Source: Candidatus Hecatellales archaeon
GTDB lineage: Archaea; Thermoproteota; Bathyarchaeia; Hecatellales; Hecatellaceae
Assembly: GCA_003662305.1 (NCBI GenBank)
Contig: QMXU01000063.1
Location: 1 to 6,313, forward strand
Direction: 5' to 3'
Length of the DNA: 6,313 nt
In this document: piece by piece, positions 1 through 5,869 of the stretch
How the letters are laid out: each line of letters starts with the position of its first letter
Position numbering within the stretch: the stretch's first letter is position 1
The notes under the pieces: model-generated
What the model was told of the DNA's origin: nothing
The model's input: only the letters and a program-made list of their open reading frames with translations
Database searches by the model: none
Position numbers and translations under genes: made by a program

Positions 1-7
1 GGAACAC

Positions 8-40
8 CTCTCACTAGGTAAGCCTAACACTACTTGAGAG
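8..40. repeat. Short imperfect inverted repeat upstream of the methyltransferase gene
   Basis: CTCTCA (8-13) is matched by TGAGAG (35-40), and inside it TAGG (15-18) pairs with CCTA (23-26) around a four-base loop. No reading frame can be supported in bases 1-129. The structure could be the terminator hairpin of an off-window gene, a regulator site, or chance; its arms are short and nothing decides between these. Confidence 0.25.
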
Positions 41-77
41 AATTTAAAAATTTAGTTTAATTAACGTTGACACGTTA

Positions 78-120
78 TTTTTAAATAGGCATCCGGCCTT
101 GGAATATCTATCTCGGAGGT
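78..120 (+). promoter_or_regulatory. Archaeal TATA-like box and ribosome binding site for the methyltransferase gene
   Basis: A TATA-like run TTTTTAAATA lies at 78-87. Usual archaeal spacing would place the transcript start near 109, giving a leader of about 20 bases. A full GGAGGT lies at 115-120, nine bases before the ATG at 130. A second AT-rich block (41-66) lies further upstream and could be an alternative box. Confidence 0.55.
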
Positions 121-129
121 GTTTAACCA

Positions 130-1152
130 ATGGAGATGACGCCGAAGAAAAGGGCTTTACTATGCCTGACAGGCAACAAGTGGAAGGCTGACAGGGTTAC
201 AGCTTTCGACCCTTTAACCACCGCCACCGTGGACCAGATGATGGCTGTTAAGGCTCCCTTCCCAGACGCTCACCGAGACCCTGAACTCATGGCTAAACTT
301 GCAGCAGCAGCCTGGGAAGTGATAGGCCTAGAAGGCTTTAAAATCCCCTTCGACCTCTGCATCCAAGCTGAAGCCTTAGGAGCAGAAATCCACTACGGCG
401 CCTTGGACATCCACCCCAGCGTCAGGAAGCCGGCCTTCAAAGAGCTTGAAGAATTTAAGCTTCCTGAAGGGATTTTAGATAGAGGACGCTTCCCAGTAGT
501 TGAAGGCGCCGTTGAAAAACTGAGGGAGAAATATGGAGACTACCTGCCCATTTCTAGGCAGGTTGTAGGCCCCTTCACGATTGCAGGCCACATCTTCGGG
601 GTTGAAAAGTTCTGCGGGTGGATTAAACGTAGAGACCCTGAGGAGCTTAGGGAAGTTCTCTTCCAGCTGGCGGACTTGAACGTTGAAGAGGCTAGGGCAG
701 CCCTTAGAGCCGGAGCAGACGTGATATGCATAGCGGATCCAACAGCCTCCTCTGACATTATAAGCCCTCAAACCTTCAAGGAGCTTATGGTTCCAACCTA
801 CCAGCGGCTTTGTAGCAGAGTTTCCGCCCCCGTGGTTCTCCACATCTGCGGGAACGCCACATCCTATCTGCCCTATCTGCCCGACACGGGTATAGACACC
901 TTCTCCTGTGACGCCCAGGTGGATATAGCCTTCGCGAAGCAGGTTCTCGGAAACAGGGTTGCAGTGGCAGGGAACGTTCCCACAGTGTCTGTGCTACTTC
1001 AGGGAAATCCTGAAACCGTGAAGAAAGCCTGCATTGAATGCATAGCTAAGGGCACGGATATGCTTATACCTTCCTGCGGGATACCTCCAAGAACCCCAAC
1101 GGAAAACTTCAGGATACTGCCGCAGGTAGCGTCCTGCATGGTTTACGTGTGA
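130..1152 (+). CDS. MtaA/MtbA-type methylcobamide:coenzyme M methyltransferase family protein (uroporphyrinogen decarboxylase fold)
   Basis: The 340-residue product fits the family's usual length of about 340. Family members are cytosolic zinc enzymes that move a methyl group from a methylated corrinoid protein to coenzyme M, or a related thiol. The expected zinc ligands are visible as HIC (H238, C240) and C316 in PSCGIPPRTP, giving H-x-C-x75-C, the spacing typical of MtaA/MtbA. Other family signatures are the N-terminal MTPKKRALLCLTG, the DRV near residue 21, VGPFTIAG (146-153) and IADPTASSDIISP (201-213). The ATG at 130 is chosen because GGAGGT lies nine bases upstream; an in-frame ATG at 136 matches the usual family N-terminus but sits farther from that site. 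No corrinoid protein or substrate-specific methyltransferase lies alongside, so the methyl donor and acceptor cannot be told from context. The gene converges on the arginase-family gene and overlaps its end by ten bases. The family call is secure; true coenzyme M specificity is inferred. Confidence 0.88.
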   Translation: MEMTPKKRALLCLTGNKWKADRVTAFDPLTTATVDQMMAVKAPFPDAHRDPELMAKLAAAAWEVIGLEGFKIPFDLCIQAEALGAEIHYGALDIHPSVRKPAFKELEEFKLPEGILDRGRFPVVEGAVEKLREKYGDYLPISRQVVGPFTIAGHIFGVEKFCGWIKRRDPEELREVLFQLADLNVEEARAALRAGADVICIADPTASSDIISPQTFKELMVPTYQRLCSRVSAPVVLHICGNATSYLPYLPDTGIDTFSCDAQVDIAFAKQVLGNRVAVAGNVPTVSVLLQGNPETVKKACIECIAKGTDMLIPSCGIPPRTPTENFRILPQVASCMVYV

Positions 1153-2213
1153 GGAGGCTGCTCGAGGAGAAGTCTTAAAATCTCAGCCTCCACCTGGTAG
1201 GTTTCATCTTTTTCTCCATTCTTTCCAACGCCAGCACTGTAAATGTCTGTTTCAGCTAGGTCCAGCCCGGCGAGGGCTCCGCCTTCAATTCTCTTCTTAA
1301 CCAGGCGGATAAGCGTGTAGATTTCCTCTTTCCTTAGGCCTTCATAGTCTAGGAATCTTGCCCCTTGGAGGGCGGCTCTGGCACCTATGTCTATGTCCAC
1401 TGAAAGGTAGAAGTATTCGGCTTTCAGACTGTTTAAGGCTTCCCTGACGACCTTCCAGCTTTTCCTCAGCCTCTCCTTTCTCACGATTTTCACGCCTAAG
1501 CTTTCAAGCCCCGTGTACAGTGCCAGGTACCGTTTAACTCTTGGGTCTTCGATTTTGAAGGCGTGAGGGGGAGGATAGTCTGAAACCCCCAGCACTAGGA
1601 TGTTTTCCGGTGGCAGAACCTTTTCCTCTACCAGGTAATAGAGGAAGGAGTCGGCGTTGTAGCTGTCAAGCCTCCCCCTGATGTAGGGGTCTGAAGGGCT
1701 GAAGGGGCTGCTGGGATTCGTTTCTAGGTCATACTGGATTAGCCCGCAGCGGACAGAGGGGATTACAGCATCGAAGTGACTGTCCAAAACTATCAGTGCA
1801 AGGCTGGCTGAGCCGTATTCACGGGCTAAAGCTTTAACACACCCTCCTGTAAGCGAATGGTCAACGGAGACCATAACAGGAATTCCTGGGAGAACCTTTC
1901 CGCGGAGGAAGCCTTCAAGCTTCTCAGCGTACTGCCTGCAGCCGTCAGAGTCTATGAAGGCCACCATGTTTTCAACGGTTAGCAGCGAAATGTATTTTGG
2001 CTCTGGGGCTGGAACCAGCCAGGGTTCAACCTCTAAGCCTCCAACCTCCCTGAAGCTTTTACGGAAACCTCTTCGAAGGACGGACAGGACGCCGTCGTAG
2101 GGGTCTCTGAAGGGTATTCCGGCGTAGCCATCCCTGCACTTGGCGGTTTTAAGCTTAAGCTTAGGCTCTCTTTCTTCAGGGTCTAGGGGAGCTCTGAAAA
2201 ATTTAATTTCCAT
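1143..2213 (-). CDS. Arginase/agmatinase (ureohydrolase) family metalloenzyme, substrate unknown
   Basis: The product is 356 residues from the ATG at 2213. All six two-metal ligands of the ureohydrolase fold can be seen: H119 in SVDHS, D144/H146/D148 in LDSHFD, and D273/D275 in SVDID. E321 in GLDLAETD matches the glutamate that contacts the guanidinium group in arginases. Known members hydrolyse arginine, agmatine, formiminoglutamate or related compounds in the cytosol. Two points are unusual: SVDID is followed by IGARAALQGAR rather than the common xxDPxxxPG loop, and about 105 residues precede the DHS motif, making it longer than most agmatinases. Substrate-contact residues therefore differ and I do not name a substrate. 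An in-frame GTG at 2228 has AGGAGGT only three bases away, too close, whereas GGAGG at 2222-2226 is eight bases before the ATG; the ATG is preferred. It is monocistronic here and convergent with the methyltransferase gene. Confidence 0.83.
   Translation of the reverse strand: MEIKFFRAPLDPEEREPKLKLKTAKCRDGYAGIPFRDPYDGVLSVLRRGFRKSFREVGGLEVEPWLVPAPEPKYISLLTVENMVAFIDSDGCRQYAEKLEGFLRGKVLPGIPVMVSVDHSLTGGCVKALAREYGSASLALIVLDSHFDAVIPSVRCGLIQYDLETNPSSPFSPSDPYIRGRLDSYNADSFLYYLVEEKVLPPENILVLGVSDYPPPHAFKIEDPRVKRYLALYTGLESLGVKIVRKERLRKSWKVVREALNSLKAEYFYLSVDIDIGARAALQGARFLDYEGLRKEEIYTLIRLVKKRIEGGALAGLDLAETDIYSAGVGKNGEKDETYQVEAEILRLLLEQPPHT
1153..1191. terminator. 8-bp inverted repeat at the convergent gene ends, possible bidirectional 3' structure
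   Basis: GGAGGCTG (1153-1160) begins right after the methyltransferase stop codon and is matched perfectly by CAGCCTCC (1184-1191) across a 23-base loop. It lies inside the last codons of the opposing arginase-family gene, so it would form near the 3' end of both transcripts. There is no clear U-run after it on either strand. It may slow polymerase or protect transcript ends; the long loop makes this uncertain. Confidence 0.3.
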
Positions 2214-2221
2214 AGGGCAAG

Positions 2222-2260
2222 CCTCCACTCTACCTCCTAACAGGCTTCAAACATTTAAAA
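2222..2260 (-). promoter_or_regulatory. TATA-like box and ribosome sites for the arginase-family gene
   Basis: On the minus strand TTTTAAATG (2260-2252) is a good TATA-like box; normal spacing puts the start of transcription near 2230. That makes the GTG at 2228 nearly leaderless and gives the ATG at 2213 a short leader with GGAGG at 2226-2222. A second Shine-Dalgarno-like AGGAGGT lies at 2238-2232, probably upstream of the transcript start. Confidence 0.5.
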
Positions 2261-2278
2261 GTGAGGAGGAAGGAAAAT

Positions 2279-2565
2279 TTACTTTTTGGGTTTAACCAGG
2301 TCGACGAGGATTTCTGTTATGTCGAGCATTTTCATGTTGGAGCCTGTCATTTTTATGGCGTCGTCAAGGTTTCTCCAGCAGAAGGGGCACACGGAGGTGA
2401 GGACCTCAGCTCCAATGCTTATCCATGAGCCAAGCATTATTGCCTCGCGAACTTTTTAGCTGGACCCCATTGCCACGCTCTGGAGAGGGGAGAACCGTAG
2501 CACCATTCATCCTCTAAAACTGTGACATCTACCCTATGCTCGTAGAAGTATTTGCAGTTTCCGCC
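2279..2565 (-). pseudogene. Decayed hdrD-like gene: three remnants joined by large deletions
   Basis: Read on the minus strand, this apparently empty stretch matches three separate parts of the intact gene at 4083-5318. First, 2562-2542 encodes GNCKYFY, matching the first iron-sulfur motif there (19 of 21 bases). Second, in the same frame, 2532-2440 encodes VDVTVLEDEWCYGSP and the following QW...A...A pattern, matching residues 189-217; the second cysteine of the CCG motif has become tyrosine, and a TAA stops the frame at 2439-2437. Third, in another frame, 2437-2279 encodes a 52-residue tail with TSVCPFCWRNLDDA and ends LVDLVKPKK. Roughly 160 and 150 codons are missing between the pieces. 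The tail differs from the intact gene's LLEIVK ending, so this was a distinct paralogue rather than a plain duplicate. The ATG at 2437 has GAGG five bases upstream, so a small CDS could be called there, but I read it as debris. It fills most of the 2214-2633 gap. Confidence 0.82.
2307..2420 (-). repeat. Left arm of a 114-bp perfect inverted repeat (within the hdrD-like pseudogene)
   Basis: The reverse complement of this stretch is identical, base for base, to 5186-5299. It covers codons for SIGAEVL through CPFC to ITEIL. Identity stops sharply on both sides: GGAT versus GCAG before the patch, and CGTCGACCTG versus ACTAGAGATA after it. The arms are separated by 2,765 bases containing the rest of the pseudogene and the whole FAD oxidase/HdrD-like operon. 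Confidence 0.95.
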
Positions 2566-2583
2566 CTTAAAAATGGAACAAAA

Positions 2584-2627
2584 AATTTAAATCCGTCATT
2601 TCCAAATAGTTTATGCTCTATGGAGGT
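2584..2627 (+). promoter_or_regulatory. TATA-like box and ribosome binding site of the glcD-hdrD-like operon
   Basis: AATTTAAAT at 2584-2592, preceded by an A/G-rich stretch that could serve as the TFB element, predicts a transcript start near 2612-2615. GGAGGT at 2622-2627 then lies in the new leader, six bases before the in-frame TTG at 2634. The promoter abuts the 5' end of the pseudogene remnant on the opposite strand. Confidence 0.55.
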
Positions 2628-2633
2628 GCAACT

Positions 2634-4082
2634 TTGGGGGATAAAATTTTAAGAATTTTAAAGGAAATTGTTGGAGATGAGTACGCCTCAGCTGATGAAG
2701 CCGTGCTTTACCCCTACTCCTTCGACCTGACATGGGCTAAGCCTAGGATGCCTGACTACGTTGTCCTACCGAACACCGTTGAAGATATCCAGCGTATTTT
2801 AAGGCTGGCAAATAGGGAGCGGATACCAGTAGTACCTTATGTTTCAGGAACCAATATTGGAGGACTATGCATTCCCGAGAATGGAGGCATCATAATGGAC
2901 CTCAAGAGGATGAATAAAATCATCGAAATTAATACTGAAACAGGATATGTTGTAGTTGAACCCGGGGTAACCCATGCACAACTTTCAGCGGCGTTAAAGA
3001 AGGAGGGCTTCACCTTCTCCTGGCCTGTAGGGCCGCCTGCAGCCTCCGTTCTAGCCTGCGCCATCAACTGTGGTATAGGGCATCTGGCCAGCAAGTTCGG
3101 AATAAACGCTGAAAACATAAGCAGCATGGAAGTTGTGCTGCCTACAGGTGAGGTGGCAAAAATTGGCTCCTGCGCTTTCTCGGATTCATGGCATAGCCTC
3201 TGGCCGCTTCCCCAGCTTGCAGGTCTCTTCATAGGCTGGCTTGGAACTACCGGCATCGTAACCAAGCTGGGTGTATGGATATATGACATACCACCCTTCA
3301 TCAAGGTTGAAACAGTTGCAACCGACAACGTTGAGGACATGGCCCGCTGGCAGAGGGCTATAAGGAGAACATACGTGCCCTTGGATGTGACGGCGGTAAG
3401 CTGGTGGCTTGCTCAGGTTCCTATACCCCACCCCTATGTGGAAAAGCCTAAAGATGCACCTGAATGGTACTGCTTCAACGTGCTCACCGCTTGGACGGAG
3501 AAGCAGATGGACGCTTACGTAGACCTTTTTAACAAGATTGTGAAGGAAGAACAGCAGAGGGGTAGCTCAGTTAGGCCTTACCCCTACCCTGAGGAAGCCT
3601 TGAAAGGTAGGACCCAGTTGCCGAGTAGGATTGTGGGAACCACGAAGAACTATTGTGGCTCCGGTGTTGCAGGTCTATCTTGGCCTGGAACTTTTACACC
3701 TGCCTCTAACTGGCCTCCACTCTACCATGAATGGAAAACAATACTTATCAAGCACCACTTCTCCCCTGCGGTGAGACTTACCAACTTTCAGGGCGCCCAC
3801 TACGGGATGATGAGGGCCTTTGTCCCCTTCGATAAAAGGAAGGTTGGGGACCCCAACCTCAGGATAAAGGGCATAGACAATCAGGAGAACGCTAGGCAAG
3901 CTTTGTTAGAGTGTGTAGAGGCTGGCGTGAAATATGGAATGATACCTTACAAGCCTCCCGTAGACTTCTGGAGTATTCTCAACCGAAAAGCTGATCCAGG
4001 CTTCATCTCGTTGCTGACCAAGGTGAAGGATATGCTTGACCCGAATGGGATCATGAATCCTGGGAAGCTGGGGGTGAGGTAG
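2634..4082 (+). CDS. GlcD-type FAD-linked oxidase (FAD-binding PCMH-type domain)
   Basis: The 482-residue protein has the two-part layout of the vanillyl-alcohol oxidase/GlcD family, soluble flavoenzymes that oxidise 2-hydroxyacids, phenolic alcohols or similar compounds. The FAD-binding half (about residues 38-215) shows PNTVEDIQRILRLAN (46-60), PYVSGTNIGG (68-77), NGGIIMDLKRMNKI (83-96), VVVEPGVTHAQL (106-117) and VLPTGEVAKIGS (168-179); the chain ends LDPNGIMNPGKLG, the usual family tail. No signal peptide or membrane segment is evident. The TTG at 2634 is chosen because GGAGGT lies six bases upstream within the predicted leader. An ATG at 2613 would add seven residues (MLYGGAT), with no ribosome site and nearly no leader; it remains possible. 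Its stop codon touches the start of the HdrD-like gene, so the two are surely co-transcribed and probably form a complex like GlcD-GlcF or the HdrD-FAD oxidase pairs of some archaea. The substrate cannot be read from sequence. Confidence 0.88.
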   Translation: MGDKILRILKEIVGDEYASADEAVLYPYSFDLTWAKPRMPDYVVLPNTVEDIQRILRLANRERIPVVPYVSGTNIGGLCIPENGGIIMDLKRMNKIIEINTETGYVVVEPGVTHAQLSAALKKEGFTFSWPVGPPAASVLACAINCGIGHLASKFGINAENISSMEVVLPTGEVAKIGSCAFSDSWHSLWPLPQLAGLFIGWLGTTGIVTKLGVWIYDIPPFIKVETVATDNVEDMARWQRAIRRTYVPLDVTAVSWWLAQVPIPHPYVEKPKDAPEWYCFNVLTAWTEKQMDAYVDLFNKIVKEEQQRGSSVRPYPYPEEALKGRTQLPSRIVGTTKNYCGSGVAGLSWPGTFTPASNWPPLYHEWKTILIKHHFSPAVRLTNFQGAHYGMMRAFVPFDKRKVGDPNLRIKGIDNQENARQALLECVEAGVKYGMIPYKPPVDFWSILNRKADPGFISLLTKVKDMLDPNGIMNPGKLGVR

Positions 4083-5318
4083 ATGGCGCGGCTAAGCGAG
4101 CTTGAAAAGCTTAGAAATGTGATCTACACGTGCACCCACTGCGGCAACTGCAAGTACTTCTACAATTGGGGTGAGAAGGAAAACCTTTTCGGCCGAAACT
4201 GCCCCTCAGGAAACTACTTTTACTTCGATTCTTATTATGGTTCTAGGGCTAGGTCTGCAGCTGCAAAGGGCCTCCTAGAGGGAAAGCTTGAATGGAGTGA
4301 GCCACTGGTTCAAGCACTTTTTGCCTGCACTACTTGTGCAGCCTGCGCCCAGCAGTGTGAGGTAGACTTTAAGGACTGGATAATCAGAACTATGGAAACT
4401 CTGCGCAGAGAGGCTGTTAAGGCTGGGGTTGGGCCGATTGCAAGGCAGAAAGCCTTCGGAGAGTGGACGCTTAAGGAGCATAACCCTTACATGGAGAAGC
4501 ATGTGGACAGGCTTGCCTGGCTGCCCAAGGATATCAGGCAGAAGCTTCCTGAAACAGCTGAGTACCTATACTTTGTGGGTTGCACCTCCTCTTACAGGCA
4601 GAAAAACATAGCACTGGCAACAACTAAGCTCCTGTTGAAGCTTGGTGTGGACTTCACCATTTCCGACGACGAATGGTGCTGCGGCTCCCCCCACCTTAGG
4701 ACAGGTCAGTGGGACATCGCCCAAGAGGTAGCAAGACACAACGCTGAACTCGTGGACAGAGTTGGAGCCAAGAAAGTTATAACCACGTGTGCAGGCTGCT
4801 ACAGGACGCTGCTCGCAGACTACCAGCAGGAACCACCCCATGGCTACAGCGACATCCTAAACGTAGGCTTCAACAAGCCTGTAATCCACACCATCCAACT
4901 TATCGAGGAACTCATCAGGAAAGGTAAGATAGAGTTGGGCGAATACCCCAAGAAAGTGACCTACCACGACCCCTGCCACCTTGGAAGGCATATGGCCCCT
5001 ATTCAGGGACGTGAAGCCTGCTACGAGGCTCCGAGAAACGTGTTGAAGTCTATTCCGAAGATTGAATTCGTCGAGATGGAGAGAAGCAGAGAATGGGCTT
5101 GGTGCTGCGGCTCAGGAGGAGGGGTTAAATCAGGCTTCCCAGAAATGGCCATTCAAACAGCTGTTGAAAGAATTAAGGAGGCAGAAAGCATTGGAGCTGA
5201 GGTCCTCACCTCCGTGTGCCCCTTCTGCTGGAGAAACCTTGACGACGCCATAAAAATGACAGGCTCCAACATGAAAATGCTCGACATAACAGAAATCCTA
5301 CTAGAGATAGTTAAATAG
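4083..5318 (+). CDS. HdrD/GlcF-type (Fe-S) oxidoreductase with two CCG domains
   Basis: The 411-residue protein carries two N-terminal 4Fe-4S motifs, C17/C20/C23 with a distant C40 (the fourth cysteine displaced by 16 residues) and C82/C85/C88/C92. Two CCG domains follow: C167, C199-C200, C236/C239 (x31, x35) and C298, C341-C342, C379/C382 (x42, x36). In HdrB/HdrD these motifs hold the noncubane clusters that cleave heterodisulfides; in GlcF and LutA-like proteins related domains carry electrons from a flavoprotein. No membrane segments are visible, so any membrane link needs another subunit. The ATG at 4083 directly follows the flavoprotein's TAG with no spacer; GGGGGTGAGGT just upstream offers a ribosome site, and translational coupling is likely. 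Its last 44 codons lie largely in the 114-base perfect repeat shared with the pseudogene at 2279-2565. The fold and cofactors are clear; whether it reduces a disulfide or only relays electrons is not. Confidence 0.88.
   Translation: MARLSELEKLRNVIYTCTHCGNCKYFYNWGEKENLFGRNCPSGNYFYFDSYYGSRARSAAAKGLLEGKLEWSEPLVQALFACTTCAACAQQCEVDFKDWIIRTMETLRREAVKAGVGPIARQKAFGEWTLKEHNPYMEKHVDRLAWLPKDIRQKLPETAEYLYFVGCTSSYRQKNIALATTKLLLKLGVDFTISDDEWCCGSPHLRTGQWDIAQEVARHNAELVDRVGAKKVITTCAGCYRTLLADYQQEPPHGYSDILNVGFNKPVIHTIQLIEELIRKGKIELGEYPKKVTYHDPCHLGRHMAPIQGREACYEAPRNVLKSIPKIEFVEMERSREWAWCCGSGGGVKSGFPEMAIQTAVERIKEAESIGAEVLTSVCPFCWRNLDDAIKMTGSNMKMLDITEILLEIVK
5186..5299 (+). repeat. Right arm of the 114-bp perfect inverted repeat (3' end of the hdrD-like gene)
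   Basis: This arm is identical to the reverse complement of 2307-2420. It spans residues 369-406 of the intact protein, including the CPFC half of the second CCG motif. Only the last few codons (LEIVK) lie outside it. Confidence 0.95.
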
Positions 5319-5341
5319 TCTCTTTTCTCCTATTTTTTCCT
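5319..5341 (+). terminator. T-rich archaeal-type terminator after the operon
   Basis: Right after the TAG stop there are pyrimidine-rich runs (TCTTTTCTCC, then TATTTTTTCC) on the plus strand with no hairpin, the usual form of archaeal intrinsic termination. It occupies the 30-base gap before the end of the convergent ndk gene. No matching T-run serves ndk on the other strand. Confidence 0.6.
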
Positions 5342-5348
5342 TAACAGT

Positions 5349-5783
5349 TTAATAGTTTAGAATTTCTTCTGTTGCGAAGAAGATTTTATGTTCTCTCTCG
5401 TAGCTTTCATGGCTGTCGGCTGCATGAATAGCATTTTTGGTTATGGATAAGCCTAGGTCTCGTCGGATGGTTCCAGGCTCGGCTTTAGCGGGGTCCGTGG
5501 CGCCTATAAAGGTTCTAAGCTTTTCCACAGCGTTTTCAGCTTCTAAAACCATGGGCACTATGGGCCCTGAGGTTATATGGTTTATCAGCTCAGGATAGAA
5601 GGGCTTTCCAAGGTGAACCTCGTAGAGTTTTTCAGCCTGCTCACGGCTTGCCCAAACCAGTTTTAAGGCTAAAACTTTGAAACCTGCCTCCTCAATCCGC
5701 TTTACCACTTCCCCTATCAGGCGTCGTTCAACGGTTTCCGGTTTAAGAATGGCGAAGGTTCTCTCTAAACCCAATCTGGCCAC
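5349..5783 (-). CDS. ndk: Nucleoside diphosphate kinase
   Basis: The 144-residue protein is a full-length NDK, which transfers the gamma phosphate of ATP to other nucleoside diphosphates in the cytosol. Near the start it shows ERTFAILKPETVERRLIGEV, matching the family's KPD-x-V-x-R-x2-x-GE block. GATDPAKAEPGTIRRDLG follows, then the active-site stretch NAIHAADS with the phospho-accepting histidine. The Ala-Ala in place of Gly-Ser after the histidine is common in archaeal versions. The GTG at 5783 is the longest start; a TTG at 5774 leaves a product starting just before GLERTF, close to the usual archaeal N-terminus, with GGGTGG five bases upstream. The start is therefore uncertain by three residues. 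The gene is transcribed alone, convergent with the oxidoreductase operon and divergent from the small four-cysteine gene; the housekeeping role needs no link to either. Confidence 0.95.
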   Translation of the reverse strand: MARLGLERTFAILKPETVERRLIGEVVKRIEEAGFKVLALKLVWASREQAEKLYEVHLGKPFYPELINHITSGPIVPMVLEAENAVEKLRTFIGATDPAKAEPGTIRRDLGLSITKNAIHAADSHESYEREHKIFFATEEILNY

Positions 5784-5869
5784 CCTGAAGACCTACCATA
5801 TTTTCCGAAAAGCTATTTATAACCTTAATCTAATCTTTTTTAACATCTATCACTGGAGGGAGTTTAACC
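5784..5869. promoter_or_regulatory. Divergent promoter region between ndk and the small four-cysteine gene
   Basis: One AT box, TATTTATAA at 5814-5822, reads as a TATA-like element on both strands. On the minus strand it predicts an ndk transcript starting near 5792, a very short leader. On the plus strand it predicts a start near 5843, about 27 bases before the CTG at 5870. GGAGGG at 5855-5860 is the strongest ribosome site for the rightward gene. Confidence 0.45.

Noticed and set aside
475..843. Minus-strand open frames within the methyltransferase gene, and similar frames opposite the flavoprotein and HdrD-like genes
   Set aside because: They lie wholly inside well-supported genes, show no recognisable motifs and no convincing ribosome sites or promoters.
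2279..2437. Independent small CDS of 52 residues with a CPFC motif
   Set aside because: It is colinear with the C-terminus of the HdrD-like protein and preceded by other remnants of the same gene in another frame, so a pseudogene piece explains it better.
2307..5299. Template/variable repeat pair of a diversity-generating retroelement, because a coding 3' end is repeated nearby
   Set aside because: The two copies are completely identical with no adenine-directed differences, they are inverted, no reverse transcriptase gene is visible, and the protein end carries an iron-sulfur motif rather than a variable binding fold.
2307..5299. Composite transposon or insertion sequence with terminal inverted repeats
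   Set aside because: The arms are coding sequence of hdrD-like genes; there is no transposase and no target-site duplication at the edges.
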